Assembly (NCBI GenBank): GCA_964486865.1
Contig: CAZAOZ010000011.1
Span: forward strand, 8,989-72,988
Length of the DNA: 64,000 nucleotides
Direction: 5' to 3'
From: Ga0077527 sp964486865
GTDB lineage: Bacteria > Pseudomonadota > Gammaproteobacteria > Burkholderiales > SG8-41
Under the pieces are notes generated by a model, which was given only the letters and a program-made list of their open reading frames with translations, had not been told where the DNA came from and did no database searches. How positions within the stretch are numbered: the first letter of the stretch is position 1; each line of letters opens with the position of its first letter. The translations under genes were made by a program, and so were the position numbers. Of this stretch, positions 17,185 to 25,970 are shown in pieces.

Positions 17185-17778
17185 ATGCCCAATGCCATAG
17201 CCATCATTGCCTTCACTCTCCTGTTTGCTTCAGGTCCGGCGCTCGCCGCCGCCCCGCCCGACCCCAAGCAAGCCGAAAAATCCGCCACCGCCCTGCGCCA
17301 GCGCGCGGAAAAGGGTGACGGCAACGCCGCGCTGCAGCTCGGCAACCTGCTGGTCCAGAACCGCGTGCCCGCCGCCAAGTTCGGCCACGCCGCAGACTGG
17401 TACCGCAAGGGCTGCAACCTCGGCGACCTGTCCGCCTGCCACAACATCGGATATTCCTATGAGGCGGGGAAAAACGGTGTCGCCAGAGACCTGCTCGAAG
17501 CAGCTGCTTATTACCTGAAAGCCGCCGAGCGCGCTTTCCTGCCTTCGATGGTCAACCTCGGCGCACTCTACGCGAACGGGGTGATCATTGCGGATGATGT
17601 CGAGGGTTACAAATGGCTGCTGATCGCGCGTCTCGCCGCCAATCAGTGCCCCGGAACGCCGATATGCCAATCGATTATCGAAGATCGCAATGGCCACCGC
17701 GCCAGGATGAAATCGAGGCTGTCTGTGAGCGAACAGCGCCTGGCCGAGAGCATGGCAATGGACTGGAAACCGAAGTAA
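17185..17778 (+). CDS. Exported Sel1/TPR-like repeat protein
   Basis: The 197-residue protein from ATG 17185 has a signal peptide (1-22, ending ALAAA). At least three Sel1-like repeats follow: GDGNAALQLGNLLVQNR, GDLSACHNIGYSYEAGK and FLPSMVNLGALYANG. Sel1 repeats form a helical solenoid for protein-protein contacts, probably in the periplasm. The frame stays open upstream through psiE in another frame, but the signal peptide fixes the start. No enzymatic domain is present. The biological role cannot be inferred from the neighbours (psiE and a GGDEF gene). Confidence 0.8.
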   Translation: MPNAIAIIAFTLLFASGPALAAAPPDPKQAEKSATALRQRAEKGDGNAALQLGNLLVQNRVPAAKFGHAADWYRKGCNLGDLSACHNIGYSYEAGKNGVARDLLEAAAYYLKAAERAFLPSMVNLGALYANGVIIADDVEGYKWLLIARLAANQCPGTPICQSIIEDRNGHRARMKSRLSVSEQRLAESMAMDWKPK

Positions 17779-17902
17779 GTCGATGCTGCCGGACCACTTC
17801 CGGCTGAATTGCGGTTAAACTCCGGCCACTCCACGAGAATAAAACTTCGCATCCGTTCACCGCAGCGCTCCTGGCCTGCCACATGACTGACCGCCGCATC
17901 CG

Positions 17903-18754
17903 ATGATTTCCGCGATTGCACAAAGCCTGGTCGCCACCGGCGCCCTCGTGCTGATCTGGGCCCTGATTCCCGTGCAGCGGCTGATGGTGCAATTGCCGGC
18001 CGGCGCCGCCCGCAACCGCTGGTACGTCATGACAGCCATGATCCTGCTGTTCCTGTTCGGCTATCTCAGTTACGCCGGCGTTTTCTGGGATCAGCATGCG
18101 CATCCGCTCGATCTCATCGTTCCGGGCGTCTTTTTTCTCGGGGCATGTTTCGTGTGGTTTTCGGCAACCCTGTCGCTGCAGACCACCACGGATCTGATCC
18201 ATATCACGCGCCTCGAGCGGGAAATCATCACCGACTCCCTGACCGGCGTTTTCAATCGCCGCTATCTGGACCGCCGCCTGGATGATGAAGTCGTGAGCGC
18301 GCGCAGATACAAACAGCCGCTTTCGGTACTGCTGCTCGATATCGATCACTTCAAACAGATCAATGACCAGCACGGCCACCAGACCGGCGATCAGGTGCTG
18401 ATCGCCCTGGGAAAAGCAGCCCTGGAAGTGCTGCGGGAAACAGACGTATTGACGCGTTATGGCGGGGAAGAATTCCTGATCATGTCGCCGCACACACCTC
18501 TTCCGGGCGCGATCAAACTGGCTGAGCGGATAAGACAGTACATTGAAGCGCGTGATTTCGGCCTGCCCAAGGCGCCGGACGACATGCACAGCCCGAAAGT
18601 CACGGTCAGCATAGGCGTGGCCGTTCTCGGTGATGGCATAGAGGACACTGAAAGTCTGGTTCGCGCCGCCGACGAGAACCTCTATCGCGCAAAACTGCAG
18701 GGGCGCAACCGGGTCATTGCCGGGAATCCGCTGCTGTCCGACAAGGCCGCTTAA
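17903..18754 (+). CDS. Membrane-bound diguanylate cyclase (GGDEF)
   Basis: The 283-residue protein has three hydrophobic helices (about 6-25, 40-60, 71-92) and then a GGDEF domain starting at TDSLTGVFNRRYLD. The active site is GGEEF (187-191), and RETD (178-181) is in the I-site position, so product feedback should be possible. The membrane part is small and has no recognised sensor fold. It should synthesise cyclic di-GMP at the inner membrane. No PilZ or EAL protein is next to it, so the output is unknown. No strong ribosome site precedes ATG 17903. Confidence 0.9.
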   Translation: MISAIAQSLVATGALVLIWALIPVQRLMVQLPAGAARNRWYVMTAMILLFLFGYLSYAGVFWDQHAHPLDLIVPGVFFLGACFVWFSATLSLQTTTDLIHITRLEREIITDSLTGVFNRRYLDRRLDDEVVSARRYKQPLSVLLLDIDHFKQINDQHGHQTGDQVLIALGKAALEVLRETDVLTRYGGEEFLIMSPHTPLPGAIKLAERIRQYIEARDFGLPKAPDDMHSPKVTVSIGVAVLGDGIEDTESLVRAADENLYRAKLQGRNRVIAGNPLLSDKAA

Positions 18755-18760
18755 CTGACA

Positions 18761-18794
18761 GTGCGGAGTGCGGAGTGAGGAGCGAGGAGCGGGG
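18761..18794. repeat. Short tandem repeat (GCGGAGT/GAGGAGC units)
   Basis: About four to five 7-base units of the forms GCGGAGT and GAGGAGC lie between the convergent GGDEF and CoA-transferase genes. It is a small simple repeat with no evident function. Confidence 0.6.
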
Positions 18795-18808
18795 CCGCCT
18801 TCGATGAA

Positions 18809-20011
18809 CTACACAACATTCCGTTTGTGCAAATCCGCGATGTCACCGTCCCGGTAACCCAGTTCCCGCAGCACTTCATCGGTATGCTGGCCGCAGGCCG
18901 GCGTCACGGTGCGGATTTCATGCGGCGTGCGCGACAGCCGGAACGGCTGGTTGATCAGACCGATATCACCGATCTCCGGATGCTTCACCGGCACTGACAT
19001 CTGGTTGTACTGCACCTGCGGGTCGGCGAACACCTGGTCCATCTTGTAAATCGGCCCGCCGGCGACGCCGCATTCCTCGAAACGCGCGGTCCAGTAGGCG
19101 CTGTCGCGTTTCACCATCAGGTCCTGCAGTTCCCTGTTCAGCGCATCGCGGTTTTTCGAGCGCGTGGCGCGGTCCTTGTATTCGGCCTTTTCATTCAGCC
19201 CCTCGGCCCCCAGCGCCTTGCACAGCCGCGCAAACATTTCATTGTCACCGGCAGCGATGTTCATGTAGCCGTCTGCCGTCTGGAACACGCCCGTCGGAAT
19301 CGACGTCGGGTGATTGTTGCCCGCCTGCTCCGGCACTTCATGATCCACGGTCCAGCGCGCGGCCTGGAAGTCGAGCATCGCGATCATCGCATTGAGCAGC
19401 GACACTTCGACCCACTGGCCTTCGCCGGACTGTTCGCGCTCGAGCAGCGCGGTGAGTATGCCCAGCGCGCAATACAGGCCCGCCGCCGAATCCGAAATCG
19501 CGCTGCCGGCGCGCATCGGACCGCGCCCCGGCTCGCCGGTGATCGCCATCAGCCCGCCCATGCCCTGCGTCACCTGGTCGAAACCGGGACGCTTGGCGTA
19601 AGGGCCGGTCTGACCGAAGCCGGAAATGCTGGCGAGGACGATTTTTTTGTTGACCAGCTTCAGCGACTCGTAATCGATGCCCAGCCGGAACTTGACGTCA
19701 GGCCGGTAGTTCTCGGCCACCACGTCGGAGCGCTCGACGAGTTGCTTGAAAATCTTCAGGCCGTCCGGGTCCTTCAGATTCAGCGTGAAGCCGCGCTTGT
19801 TGCGGTGCAGATTCTGGAAGTCGGCGCCGGTACGCTTGCCGCCCCAGCCATCGGACAGGTTGAGTCCCGGCGGGGTTTCGATCTTGATCACATCCGCGCC
19901 CCAGTCCGCCAGCTGGCGCACCGCCGTCGGGCCGGAGCGCACCCGCGTCAAATCGATGACCCGGAAGCGGGCCAGCGGGCCGCGGCGTTCAACGGAAGCA
20001 TTCGTGCTCAT
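18809..20011 (-). CDS. CaiB/BaiF family III CoA-transferase
   Basis: The 400-residue protein is a family III CoA-transferase: VIDLTRVRSGPTAVRQLADWGADVIKIE at the N-terminus, NLHRNKRGFTLNLKDPDG, and a catalytic Asp at about 174 (SAISDSAAG), matching the nucleophile of formyl-CoA transferase. These enzymes move CoA between carboxylic acids without ATP. The donor and acceptor are unknown; oxalate, succinate or carnitine-type acids are typical in the family. It is divergent from glcD with about 145 bases between them, so a link to C2-acid metabolism (for example oxalyl-CoA) is possible but unproven. Confidence 0.9.
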   Translation of the reverse strand: MSTNASVERRGPLARFRVIDLTRVRSGPTAVRQLADWGADVIKIETPPGLNLSDGWGGKRTGADFQNLHRNKRGFTLNLKDPDGLKIFKQLVERSDVVAENYRPDVKFRLGIDYESLKLVNKKIVLASISGFGQTGPYAKRPGFDQVTQGMGGLMAITGEPGRGPMRAGSAISDSAAGLYCALGILTALLEREQSGEGQWVEVSLLNAMIAMLDFQAARWTVDHEVPEQAGNNHPTSIPTGVFQTADGYMNIAAGDNEMFARLCKALGAEGLNEKAEYKDRATRSKNRDALNRELQDLMVKRDSAYWTARFEECGVAGGPIYKMDQVFADPQVQYNQMSVPVKHPEIGDIGLINQPFRLSRTPHEIRTVTPACGQHTDEVLRELGYRDGDIADLHKRNVV

Positions 20012-20157
20012 GGCATTTCCATTCCCGGCAAGTGTTCAATTCGGAGAATCACGACGGCCGGCCCGGTATGGCGCCAACCCTCAGACAGTTTCGGATTTTC
20101 GCATAAAGCGGGTGCAGTATTCCGCGAAGAGTCCGGGCCGTGGGTTAGAATTGTTCC

Positions 20158-21648
20158 ATGAACGCCCCCGTGCAGGCGATCCCTGTCGATCTTGAGCGCC
20201 AGCGCTCAGTCTGCGCTGCCTTGCGCAGCTTCCTGCCGGAGGCCGGCGTGCTGTTCGACAGCGAGGATGTCACGCCCTACGAATGCGACGGCCTCTCCGC
20301 CTATCGCCAGGTGCCGATGGTGGTGGCGCTCCCGGAAAACGAGCAGCAGGTCTGCGAAATCCTCGAAACCTGCCATGCGCTGCGTGTGCCGGTGGTGGCC
20401 CGCGGCGCAGGCACGGGACTCTCCGGCGGCGCGCTGCCGCTGGGCAACGGCGTGCTGCTGTCGCTCGCCAAACTGATGAACATCGTGCATCTCGATCCGC
20501 TGGCGCGCACCGCGCGCGTGCAGCCGGGCGTGCGCAATCTCGCCATTTCCGAAGCCGCGGCCCCCCACGGCCTTTATTACGCGCCGGACCCTTCGAGCCA
20601 GATCGCCTGCTCCATCGGCGGCAACGTTGCCGAGAATTCCGGCGGCGTGCACTGCCTCAAGTACGGATTGACGGTGCACAACATCCTCAGGCTGCGGGTT
20701 GCCACCATCGAGGGTGAAATCGTCGAACTCGGCGGCAGCGGGCTTGATGCCGCGGGCTACGACCTGCTGGCGCTGATGACCGGCTCTGAAGGCCTGCTCG
20801 GCGTCATCACCGAAATCACCGTCAGGCTGCTGCCGCGCCCGGAAACCGCGCAGGTGGTGCTCGCCGCATTCGATCAGGTGGCCACCGCGGGCCAGGCCGT
20901 CGCCAATGTCATCGCCGCCGGCATCATCCCCGCCGGCATGGAGCTAATGGACCAGCCGGCGATCCTCGCCGTCGAACCCTTCGTCCAGGCCGGTTACCCG
21001 ACCGACGCCGCCGGCATCCTGCTCACCGAATCCGACGGCACGCATGAAGAAGTCCGCGACGAAATCCGCCGCATCGAAGACATCATGACCGCCAGCGGCG
21101 CGCATATCGTGCGCACCTCGCGTGACGAGGCCGAGCGGCTGAAGCTGTGGGCGGGACGCAAGGCGGCATTCCCGGCGGTCGGGCGCCTCTCCCCCGACTA
21201 TTACTGCATGGACGGCACCATCCCGCGCAAACGCATCGCCGAAGTGCTGGGCGCCATCGCCGCCATGGAAAAGAAATATGACCTCCGCTGCGCCAACGTC
21301 TTTCATGCCGGCGACGGCAACCTGCATCCGCTGATTCTGTACGATGCCAACGCGCCGGGCCAGCTCGAGCGCACGGAAGCCTTCGGCGCGGAAATCCTCA
21401 GGCTGTGCATCGCCGTCGGCGGCACCATCACCGGCGAGCACGGCGTGGGCATCGAGAAAATCGATTCGATGTGCATGCAGTTCAAGACCGTCGAACTGGA
21501 AGCCTTCCACGCGCTGAAGCACGCTTTTGACGAACACGGCCTGCTCAATCCCGGCAAGGCCGTGCCCTCGCTGCACCGCTGCGCGGAGTTCGGGCGCATG
21601 CATGTGCATGCGGGTGAGGAAAAGTTTCCGGAATTGCCCAGATTCTAA
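20158..21648 (+). CDS. glcD: Glycolate oxidase FAD-binding subunit GlcD
   Basis: The 496-residue flavoprotein has the FAD_binding_4 domain (about 50-190; VPVVARGAGTGLSGGALP and IGGNVAENSGGVHCLKYG) and the FAD-linked oxidase C domain (VFHAGDGNLHPLI, GGTITGEHGVGIEK). It matches GlcD in length and order. With GlcE and GlcF it oxidises glycolate to glyoxylate at the membrane and passes electrons to the respiratory chain. The -10-like TAGAAT (20146-20151) ends six bases before the ATG and no ribosome site is seen, so the message may be leaderless. A CACAGAG hairpin separates it from glcE. Confidence 0.95.
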   Translation: MNAPVQAIPVDLERQRSVCAALRSFLPEAGVLFDSEDVTPYECDGLSAYRQVPMVVALPENEQQVCEILETCHALRVPVVARGAGTGLSGGALPLGNGVLLSLAKLMNIVHLDPLARTARVQPGVRNLAISEAAAPHGLYYAPDPSSQIACSIGGNVAENSGGVHCLKYGLTVHNILRLRVATIEGEIVELGGSGLDAAGYDLLALMTGSEGLLGVITEITVRLLPRPETAQVVLAAFDQVATAGQAVANVIAAGIIPAGMELMDQPAILAVEPFVQAGYPTDAAGILLTESDGTHEEVRDEIRRIEDIMTASGAHIVRTSRDEAERLKLWAGRKAAFPAVGRLSPDYYCMDGTIPRKRIAEVLGAIAAMEKKYDLRCANVFHAGDGNLHPLILYDANAPGQLERTEAFGAEILRLCIAVGGTITGEHGVGIEKIDSMCMQFKTVELEAFHALKHAFDEHGLLNPGKAVPSLHRCAEFGRMHVHAGEEKFPELPRF

Positions 21649-21652
21649 AACC

Positions 21653-21740
21653 AGCCACAGAGGACACAGAGGTCACAGAGAAAAACACCGGGAATTCCGT
21701 CATCCACGAATCCTCCGTGTTCTCTGTGATCTCTGTGGCT
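21653..21740. repeat. CACAGAG inverted repeat between glcD and glcE (copy R2)
   Basis: Left arm 21653-21680 (three CACAGAG units beginning AGCC) and right arm 21713-21740 (complementary units ending GGCT) flank a core of about 32 bases. The element starts five bases after the glcD stop and ends three bases before the glcE ATG. The RNA would fold into a long hairpin between the two cistrons and leaves no ordinary ribosome site for glcE. Confidence 0.92.
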
Positions 21741-21743
21741 TGA

Positions 21744-22895
21744 ATGCAAGCTCTTATTGAACAATTTGCCGACACCATCCGCGCCGCAGCCGACGCGAAA
21801 CGCCCGCTGTGCATCCGCGGCGGCGGCAGCAAGGATTTTTACGGCAATGCCACGACCGGCGACCTGCTCGACGTGTCAGGTTATCGCGGCATCGTCGATT
21901 ACGATCCCACGGAACTGGTGATCACCGCGCGCGCCGGCACGCCGCTGGCCGAGATCGAAGCGGCGATGCGCGACAAAGGCCAGATGCTCGGTTTCGAGCC
22001 ACCACACTTTGGCCAATTTCCTCCCTCTCCCCTAGCCCCTCTACCGTCAAGCGGTACCGAGGTCCCGGAGGGAGAGGGGAACGTCACGCGGCTGATGCCG
22101 GGCACGGGAATGGCCACCCTCGGCGGCTGCGTCGCCGCCGGGCTGTCGGGTCCGCGCCGCCCCTGGGCCGGCTCAGTACGCGATTTCGTACTGGGCGTGC
22201 GCATGCTCGACGGCCGCGGCACCAATCTCGCGTTCGGCGGCCAGGTCATGAAAAACGTCGCCGGCTATGACGTATCGCGCCTGATGACCGGCTCGCTGGG
22301 TACGCTGGGCGTGGTCCTTGAGGTATCGTTGAAAGCACTGCCGCTGCCGGCCACCGAAATCACGCTGGTGCGCGAGGAAACACAGGACAACGCCATCCGG
22401 CTGATGAACGCCTGGGCGGGCAAGCCGCTGCCGGTCACCGGCACCTGCCATGTCGAAAAACGGTTGTACGTGCGCCTCGCCGGCGCCGCGCCGGCAGTCA
22501 GGGCTGCCGCCGGAAAAATCGGCGGCGAAGAACTGAACAACGCCGCAGCATTCTGGCGCGACCTCCGCGACCAGCGCGACCTGTTTTTCTCCGGCGACAC
22601 GCCGCTGTGGCGGCTGTCGATCAGTTCAACCACGCCGCCGCTGGCGCTGCCCGGCGCGCAACTGATCGAATGGGGCGGCGCGCTGCGCTGGCTGCGCGCC
22701 GATATCGACGCCATGAGCGTGCGCAAGGCCGCGCGCGGCGGTGACGGCCACGCCACGCTGTTCCGCAATGGAGATGCGCGCACACCGGCCTTCCATCCGC
22801 TGCCCGCGGCGCTGTTGCGGCTGCACAAGCGCGTCAAACAGGCGATGGATCCGGCGGGCATACTCAATCCAGGCCGGATGTATCCGGAGTTATGA
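21744..22895 (+). CDS. glcE: Glycolate oxidase FAD-binding subunit GlcE with an in-frame repeat insertion
   Basis: The 383-residue protein has the GlcE pattern: IRAAADAKRPLCIRGGGSKDFYG, GTPLAEIEAAM, CVAAGLSGPRRPWAGSVRDFVLG and AGILNPGRMYPEL. It is the second flavin-domain subunit of glycolate oxidase. Around residues 92-112 it carries a stretch (PPSPLAPLPSSG and on to EGEG) encoded by a palindromic CCCTCTCCC repeat at 22018-22081. Usual GlcE proteins, as I recall them, are shorter at this point. The frame is kept, so the protein may still work. A start at ATG 21744 matches the family but has no good ribosome site, because the repeat abuts it. Confidence 0.92.
   Translation: MQALIEQFADTIRAAADAKRPLCIRGGGSKDFYGNATTGDLLDVSGYRGIVDYDPTELVITARAGTPLAEIEAAMRDKGQMLGFEPPHFGQFPPSPLAPLPSSGTEVPEGEGNVTRLMPGTGMATLGGCVAAGLSGPRRPWAGSVRDFVLGVRMLDGRGTNLAFGGQVMKNVAGYDVSRLMTGSLGTLGVVLEVSLKALPLPATEITLVREETQDNAIRLMNAWAGKPLPVTGTCHVEKRLYVRLAGAAPAVRAAAGKIGGEELNNAAAFWRDLRDQRDLFFSGDTPLWRLSISSTTPPLALPGAQLIEWGGALRWLRADIDAMSVRKAARGGDGHATLFRNGDARTPAFHPLPAALLRLHKRVKQAMDPAGILNPGRMYPEL
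22018..22081. repeat. CCCTCTCCC palindromic repeat inside glcE (copy P1)
   Basis: CCCTCTCCC (22023-22031) pairs with GGGAGAGGG (22070-22078). Between them a smaller stem TACCG/CGGTA encloses TCAAG. The same CCTCTCCCC/GGGGAGAGG arms recur in intergenic copies at 30664-30743 and 31898-31954. The total length keeps the glcE reading frame open. Confidence 0.75.
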
Positions 22896-22909
22896 AAAAC
22901 AACAACATC

Positions 22910-22987
22910 AGCCACAGAGTTCACAGAGGACACAGAGTAACCCCGCGTGTTTTGCAGTTCTCTGTGAACTCTGTGTCCTCTGTGGCT
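22910..22987. repeat. CACAGAG inverted repeat between glcE and glcF (copy R3)
   Basis: Left arm 22910-22937 and right arm 22958-22987 enclose a 20-base core. It sits between the glcE stop (22895) and the glcF start (23003). It is the same family as R2 with a different core. Confidence 0.92.
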
Positions 22988-23002
22988 AATAGGTTTTAAT
23001 CC

Positions 23003-24256
23003 GTGCAAACCAGCCTCGCCGACTTCATCAAAAACACCCCGCAGGGCCGCGAAGCCGAGGCGATCCTGCGCAAGTGCGTGCATTGCGGGTTCTGCACCGC
23101 AACCTGCCCGACGTACCAATTGCTCGGCGACGAACTCGACGGGCCGCGCGGGCGCATTTATCTGATGAAGCAGGTCTTCGAGGGCAAACCCGCCACCGCC
23201 AAGACACAGCTCCACCTCGACCGCTGCCTGACCTGCCGCTCCTGCGAAACCACCTGCCCCTCCGGCGTGCAGTACGGCCGCCTGCTCGACATCGGCCGCG
23301 CCGTGGTGGCCAGACAGGTGCCGCGCAGCGGTGTCGCCGGCATCCGGCGCACGCTGCTGGCCGCGGTGCTGCCGCGCCCGGCGCTGTTCAATCCATTGCT
23401 GACCGTGGGACGCATCGCGCGCAACCTGCTGCCGAAAGTACTCGACGATGTGGTGCCCGACGAGCCGGCGCATCCGCGCCCGCTGCCCATCGGCGGCCAC
23501 GCGCGGCGCATGCTGGTGCTGGAGGGCTGCGTGCAGCCCACGCTGTCGCCGGCGACCAATGCTGCCGCCGCGCGCGTACTCGACAGGCTCGGCATCACGC
23601 TCGAACGCGCGCCGAATGCCGGCTGCTGCGGCGCAGTGGCTTTTCATCTCGACCGGCATGAACAGGCGCTGGCCGCGGTGCGCCACAACATCGACGTATG
23701 GTGGCCGCATATCGAACGCGGTGCGGAAGCATTGATTTTCACCGCCAGCGGTTGCGGCACCATGATTACCGACTACGGACATCTGCTGGCACACGACCCC
23801 GCTTACGCCGGGCGCGCCAAACGCATTTCGGCGCTGGCCTGCGATCTGAGCGCGGTAATCGCACAACAAAAAGATCAATTAAAACAACTGATTACAAAGA
23901 ACCCTCCCCGCGGGAAGTTCGCTTTCCACTCGCCCTGCTCACTACAGCACGGCCTCAAGCTGAAAGGCCACGTCGAAGCACTGCTCGCGGAACTCGGCTT
24001 CGACCTGGCGCCGGTGGCCGACGCGCACCTGTGCTGCGGCTCCGCCGGCACCTACTCCATTCTGCAACCGGCAATCTCCGCGCAACTCAAAAGCAACAAG
24101 ATCGCGGCACTGACCGCAAACACGCCCGCACAAATCCTCACCGCCAACATCGGCTGCCAGACCCATCTGCAATCGGCCACCAAGCTGCCGGTGCGGCACT
24201 GGATCGAAGCAGTGGACGATTTGCTTTCAAGTCCTACAAATTGTTCGCGCCCATAA
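23003..24256 (+). CDS. glcF: Glycolate oxidase iron-sulfur subunit GlcF
   Basis: The 417-residue protein has two 4Fe-4S motifs near the N-terminus (Cys 25, 28, 31, 35 in CVHCGFCTATCP and Cys 75, 78, 81, 85 in CLTCRSCETTCP) and two CCG-type domains (GCCGAVAFHL and LCCGSAGTYSILQP). It receives electrons from the GlcD/GlcE flavins at the inner membrane. The start codon is GTG at 23003, giving the canonical GlcF N-terminus. Its last 23 bases overlap the convergent small gene at 24234-24542. Confidence 0.95.
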   Translation: MQTSLADFIKNTPQGREAEAILRKCVHCGFCTATCPTYQLLGDELDGPRGRIYLMKQVFEGKPATAKTQLHLDRCLTCRSCETTCPSGVQYGRLLDIGRAVVARQVPRSGVAGIRRTLLAAVLPRPALFNPLLTVGRIARNLLPKVLDDVVPDEPAHPRPLPIGGHARRMLVLEGCVQPTLSPATNAAAARVLDRLGITLERAPNAGCCGAVAFHLDRHEQALAAVRHNIDVWWPHIERGAEALIFTASGCGTMITDYGHLLAHDPAYAGRAKRISALACDLSAVIAQQKDQLKQLITKNPPRGKFAFHSPCSLQHGLKLKGHVEALLAELGFDLAPVADAHLCCGSAGTYSILQPAISAQLKSNKIAALTANTPAQILTANIGCQTHLQSATKLPVRHWIEAVDDLLSSPTNCSRP

Positions 24257-24542
24257 TTGCGCGAAAATTATCTTGCCATGTTCCTCTATCAGGCCGCTGA
24301 ACCTCAACTCTGATGCGCTCCATATCAACATCATAAACAAGAGCGACCAGATCCCCGTTCTTCTTAACAACACTTTCATACACACGCTGGCAAAGACTTT
24401 GGTGGCCTCCTTGGCCTGTGGTTGATCTTTGCAGCTTTTCGTATTGCTCTTGGGTTAGCTTCAGTTCAGTAACTCGTCCAAGTACTTTGCCTTTTATCTT
24501 CACTCGTCCTCCCTCGGTTTTCTGAGCTTCCTTGCACAGCAT
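24234..24542 (-). CDS. Small protein of unknown function, lower GC
   Basis: This open frame codes for 102 residues (or 89 if the internal GTG is used, which has GGGAGG four bases upstream). It is charged, with a central coiled segment (TELKLTQEQYEKLQR) and a final strand-rich part (LVALVYDVDMERIRVEV). I do not recognise a family. It is clearly richer in A/T than glcF, overlaps the glcF end by 23 bases, and is divergent from the DNA methyltransferase gene across an AT-rich 189-base gap. Shared promoter space with the methyltransferase and a different base composition suggest that both arrived together; a partner role is only a guess. Confidence 0.55.
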   Translation of the reverse strand: MLCKEAQKTEGGRVKIKGKVLGRVTELKLTQEQYEKLQRSTTGQGGHQSLCQRVYESVVKKNGDLVALVYDVDMERIRVEVQRPDRGTWQDNFRAIMGANNL

Positions 24543-24731
24543 AAACCTCTACTGCGTATCAGTAGTAGCAGGCCCCGTTGACTCATTTTCTTGTGCTTAC
24601 CCAATGTGCAAATGAGAATTATTCGTACTTAACTTTAATAAGTATCTATAACCAATTGAATAGATGTGTACATTTTTTAATTTTAAGAGTACCCTCCATG
24701 CAGTCACTTCAATTTATGGAGGCACTCCTCA

Positions 24732-25970
24732 ATGGCTGCCGTCGCGACCGTCACCGCCTACGACCTTGCTGTAACCACTGCACCCGCCCAGCGCGCCCGC
24801 ACCACTCCCACCCCCCCGCCGCGCCGCATCAATGGCGTGCCGGTCTATGAACAGGAATTCTGGACCAGCAAACAGCGCCAAGCCAATCCGCTGCACGAAG
24901 TGTCGTACCGCGGCTGCTTCAAGCCGCAACTGCCCGCCTATTTCATCGACCGCCTGAGCAAACCCGGCGACTTCATCTACGACCCGTTCAGCGGGCGCGG
25001 CACCACGGCCATCGAAGCCGCGCTGCTGGGGCGCAACGTGATCGCCAACGATGTCAATCCGCTGTCGGCCATGCTGACCAGGCCGCGACTCGAAGTGCCG
25101 CTGATCGCCAGCATCGACGTGCGGTTGCGCACCATCAAGCTGACGGCCAAGCGCGGCAACGACATCGACCTGTCGATGTTCTATCACCCGGACACCGAGC
25201 GTGAACTGCTGAACCTGCGCGCCTGGCTCGCCGAGCGGCGGGACAGCGGCACGGAAGACGATGCCGATCGCTGGATCCGCATGGTCGCCACCAACCGGCT
25301 GACCGGCCACTCACCGGGATTCTTCTCCGCCTACACGCTGCCGCCCAACCAGGCAGTATCGGCCGAGAGCCAGATCAAGATCAACGAAAAAACCGGCAAG
25401 GCGCCGGAATACCGCAATGTGCGCGCGCTGATCCTGCGCAAATCCATGCAACTGCAAAGCGACATCAACGCCGCCGCGCGCTGGCGCCTGCAGCAGGCTG
25501 CGGCACAGGCGCAGTTTTATCGCGGATCTGCCGCGCTGACGCCGGGCATCCCGGATAACAGCGTGCAACTGACCGTGACTTCGCCGCCGTTTCTCAATGT
25601 CGTGCAGTACGCAAAAGATAACTGGCTCCGCTGCTGGTTCAACGGGCTGGACGCGGAAGCCATCGGCGCCGGCATCACCATGGCGACCAGCGTCAACGAC
25701 TGGTCAGCCGTGATGCTTGATGTGTTGCGCGAGCTCTATCGCATCACGCGGCCCAAAGGCTGGGTGGCCTTCGAGGTCGGCGAAGTCCAGCGCGGCTCGG
25801 TGAATCTGGATGAAGCCGTGGTGCCGCTGGGCCTCGCCGCCGGCTTCACCTGCGAAGCCATCCTGATCAACACCCAGAAATTCACCAAGACCTCGAACAT
25901 CTGGGGTATCGGCAACAACGAGCGCGGCACCAACAGCAACCGCATTGTCATGCTGCAAAAGCCGGCGTAA
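24732..25970 (+). CDS. Orphan DNA methyltransferase (N4-cytosine/N6-adenine type)
   Basis: The 412-residue protein has the SAM-binding motif DPFSGRGTT (84-92) followed by the GRNVIANDVNPL strand. The catalytic motif IV, TSPPF, is at 283-287 and FEVGEV lies downstream. TSPPF favours N4-cytosine methylation but N6-adenine cannot be excluded. Motif I precedes motif IV by about 200 residues, opposite to the common beta-class order; the interval could hold the recognition domain. No endonuclease gene is adjacent, so this is an orphan methyltransferase. GGAGG lies ten bases before the ATG. The stop overlaps the nuclease ATG by one base (TAATG). Confidence 0.83.
   Translation: MAAVATVTAYDLAVTTAPAQRARTTPTPPPRRINGVPVYEQEFWTSKQRQANPLHEVSYRGCFKPQLPAYFIDRLSKPGDFIYDPFSGRGTTAIEAALLGRNVIANDVNPLSAMLTRPRLEVPLIASIDVRLRTIKLTAKRGNDIDLSMFYHPDTERELLNLRAWLAERRDSGTEDDADRWIRMVATNRLTGHSPGFFSAYTLPPNQAVSAESQIKINEKTGKAPEYRNVRALILRKSMQLQSDINAAARWRLQQAAAQAQFYRGSAALTPGIPDNSVQLTVTSPPFLNVVQYAKDNWLRCWFNGLDAEAIGAGITMATSVNDWSAVMLDVLRELYRITRPKGWVAFEVGEVQRGSVNLDEAVVPLGLAAGFTCEAILINTQKFTKTSNIWGIGNNERGTNSNRIVMLQKPA

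Noticed and set aside
24578..24850. Short frame upstream of and overlapping the methyltransferase start.
   Set aside because: The AT-rich part codes for a Leu/Asn-rich string without a ribosome site, and its second half is the methyltransferase in another frame.
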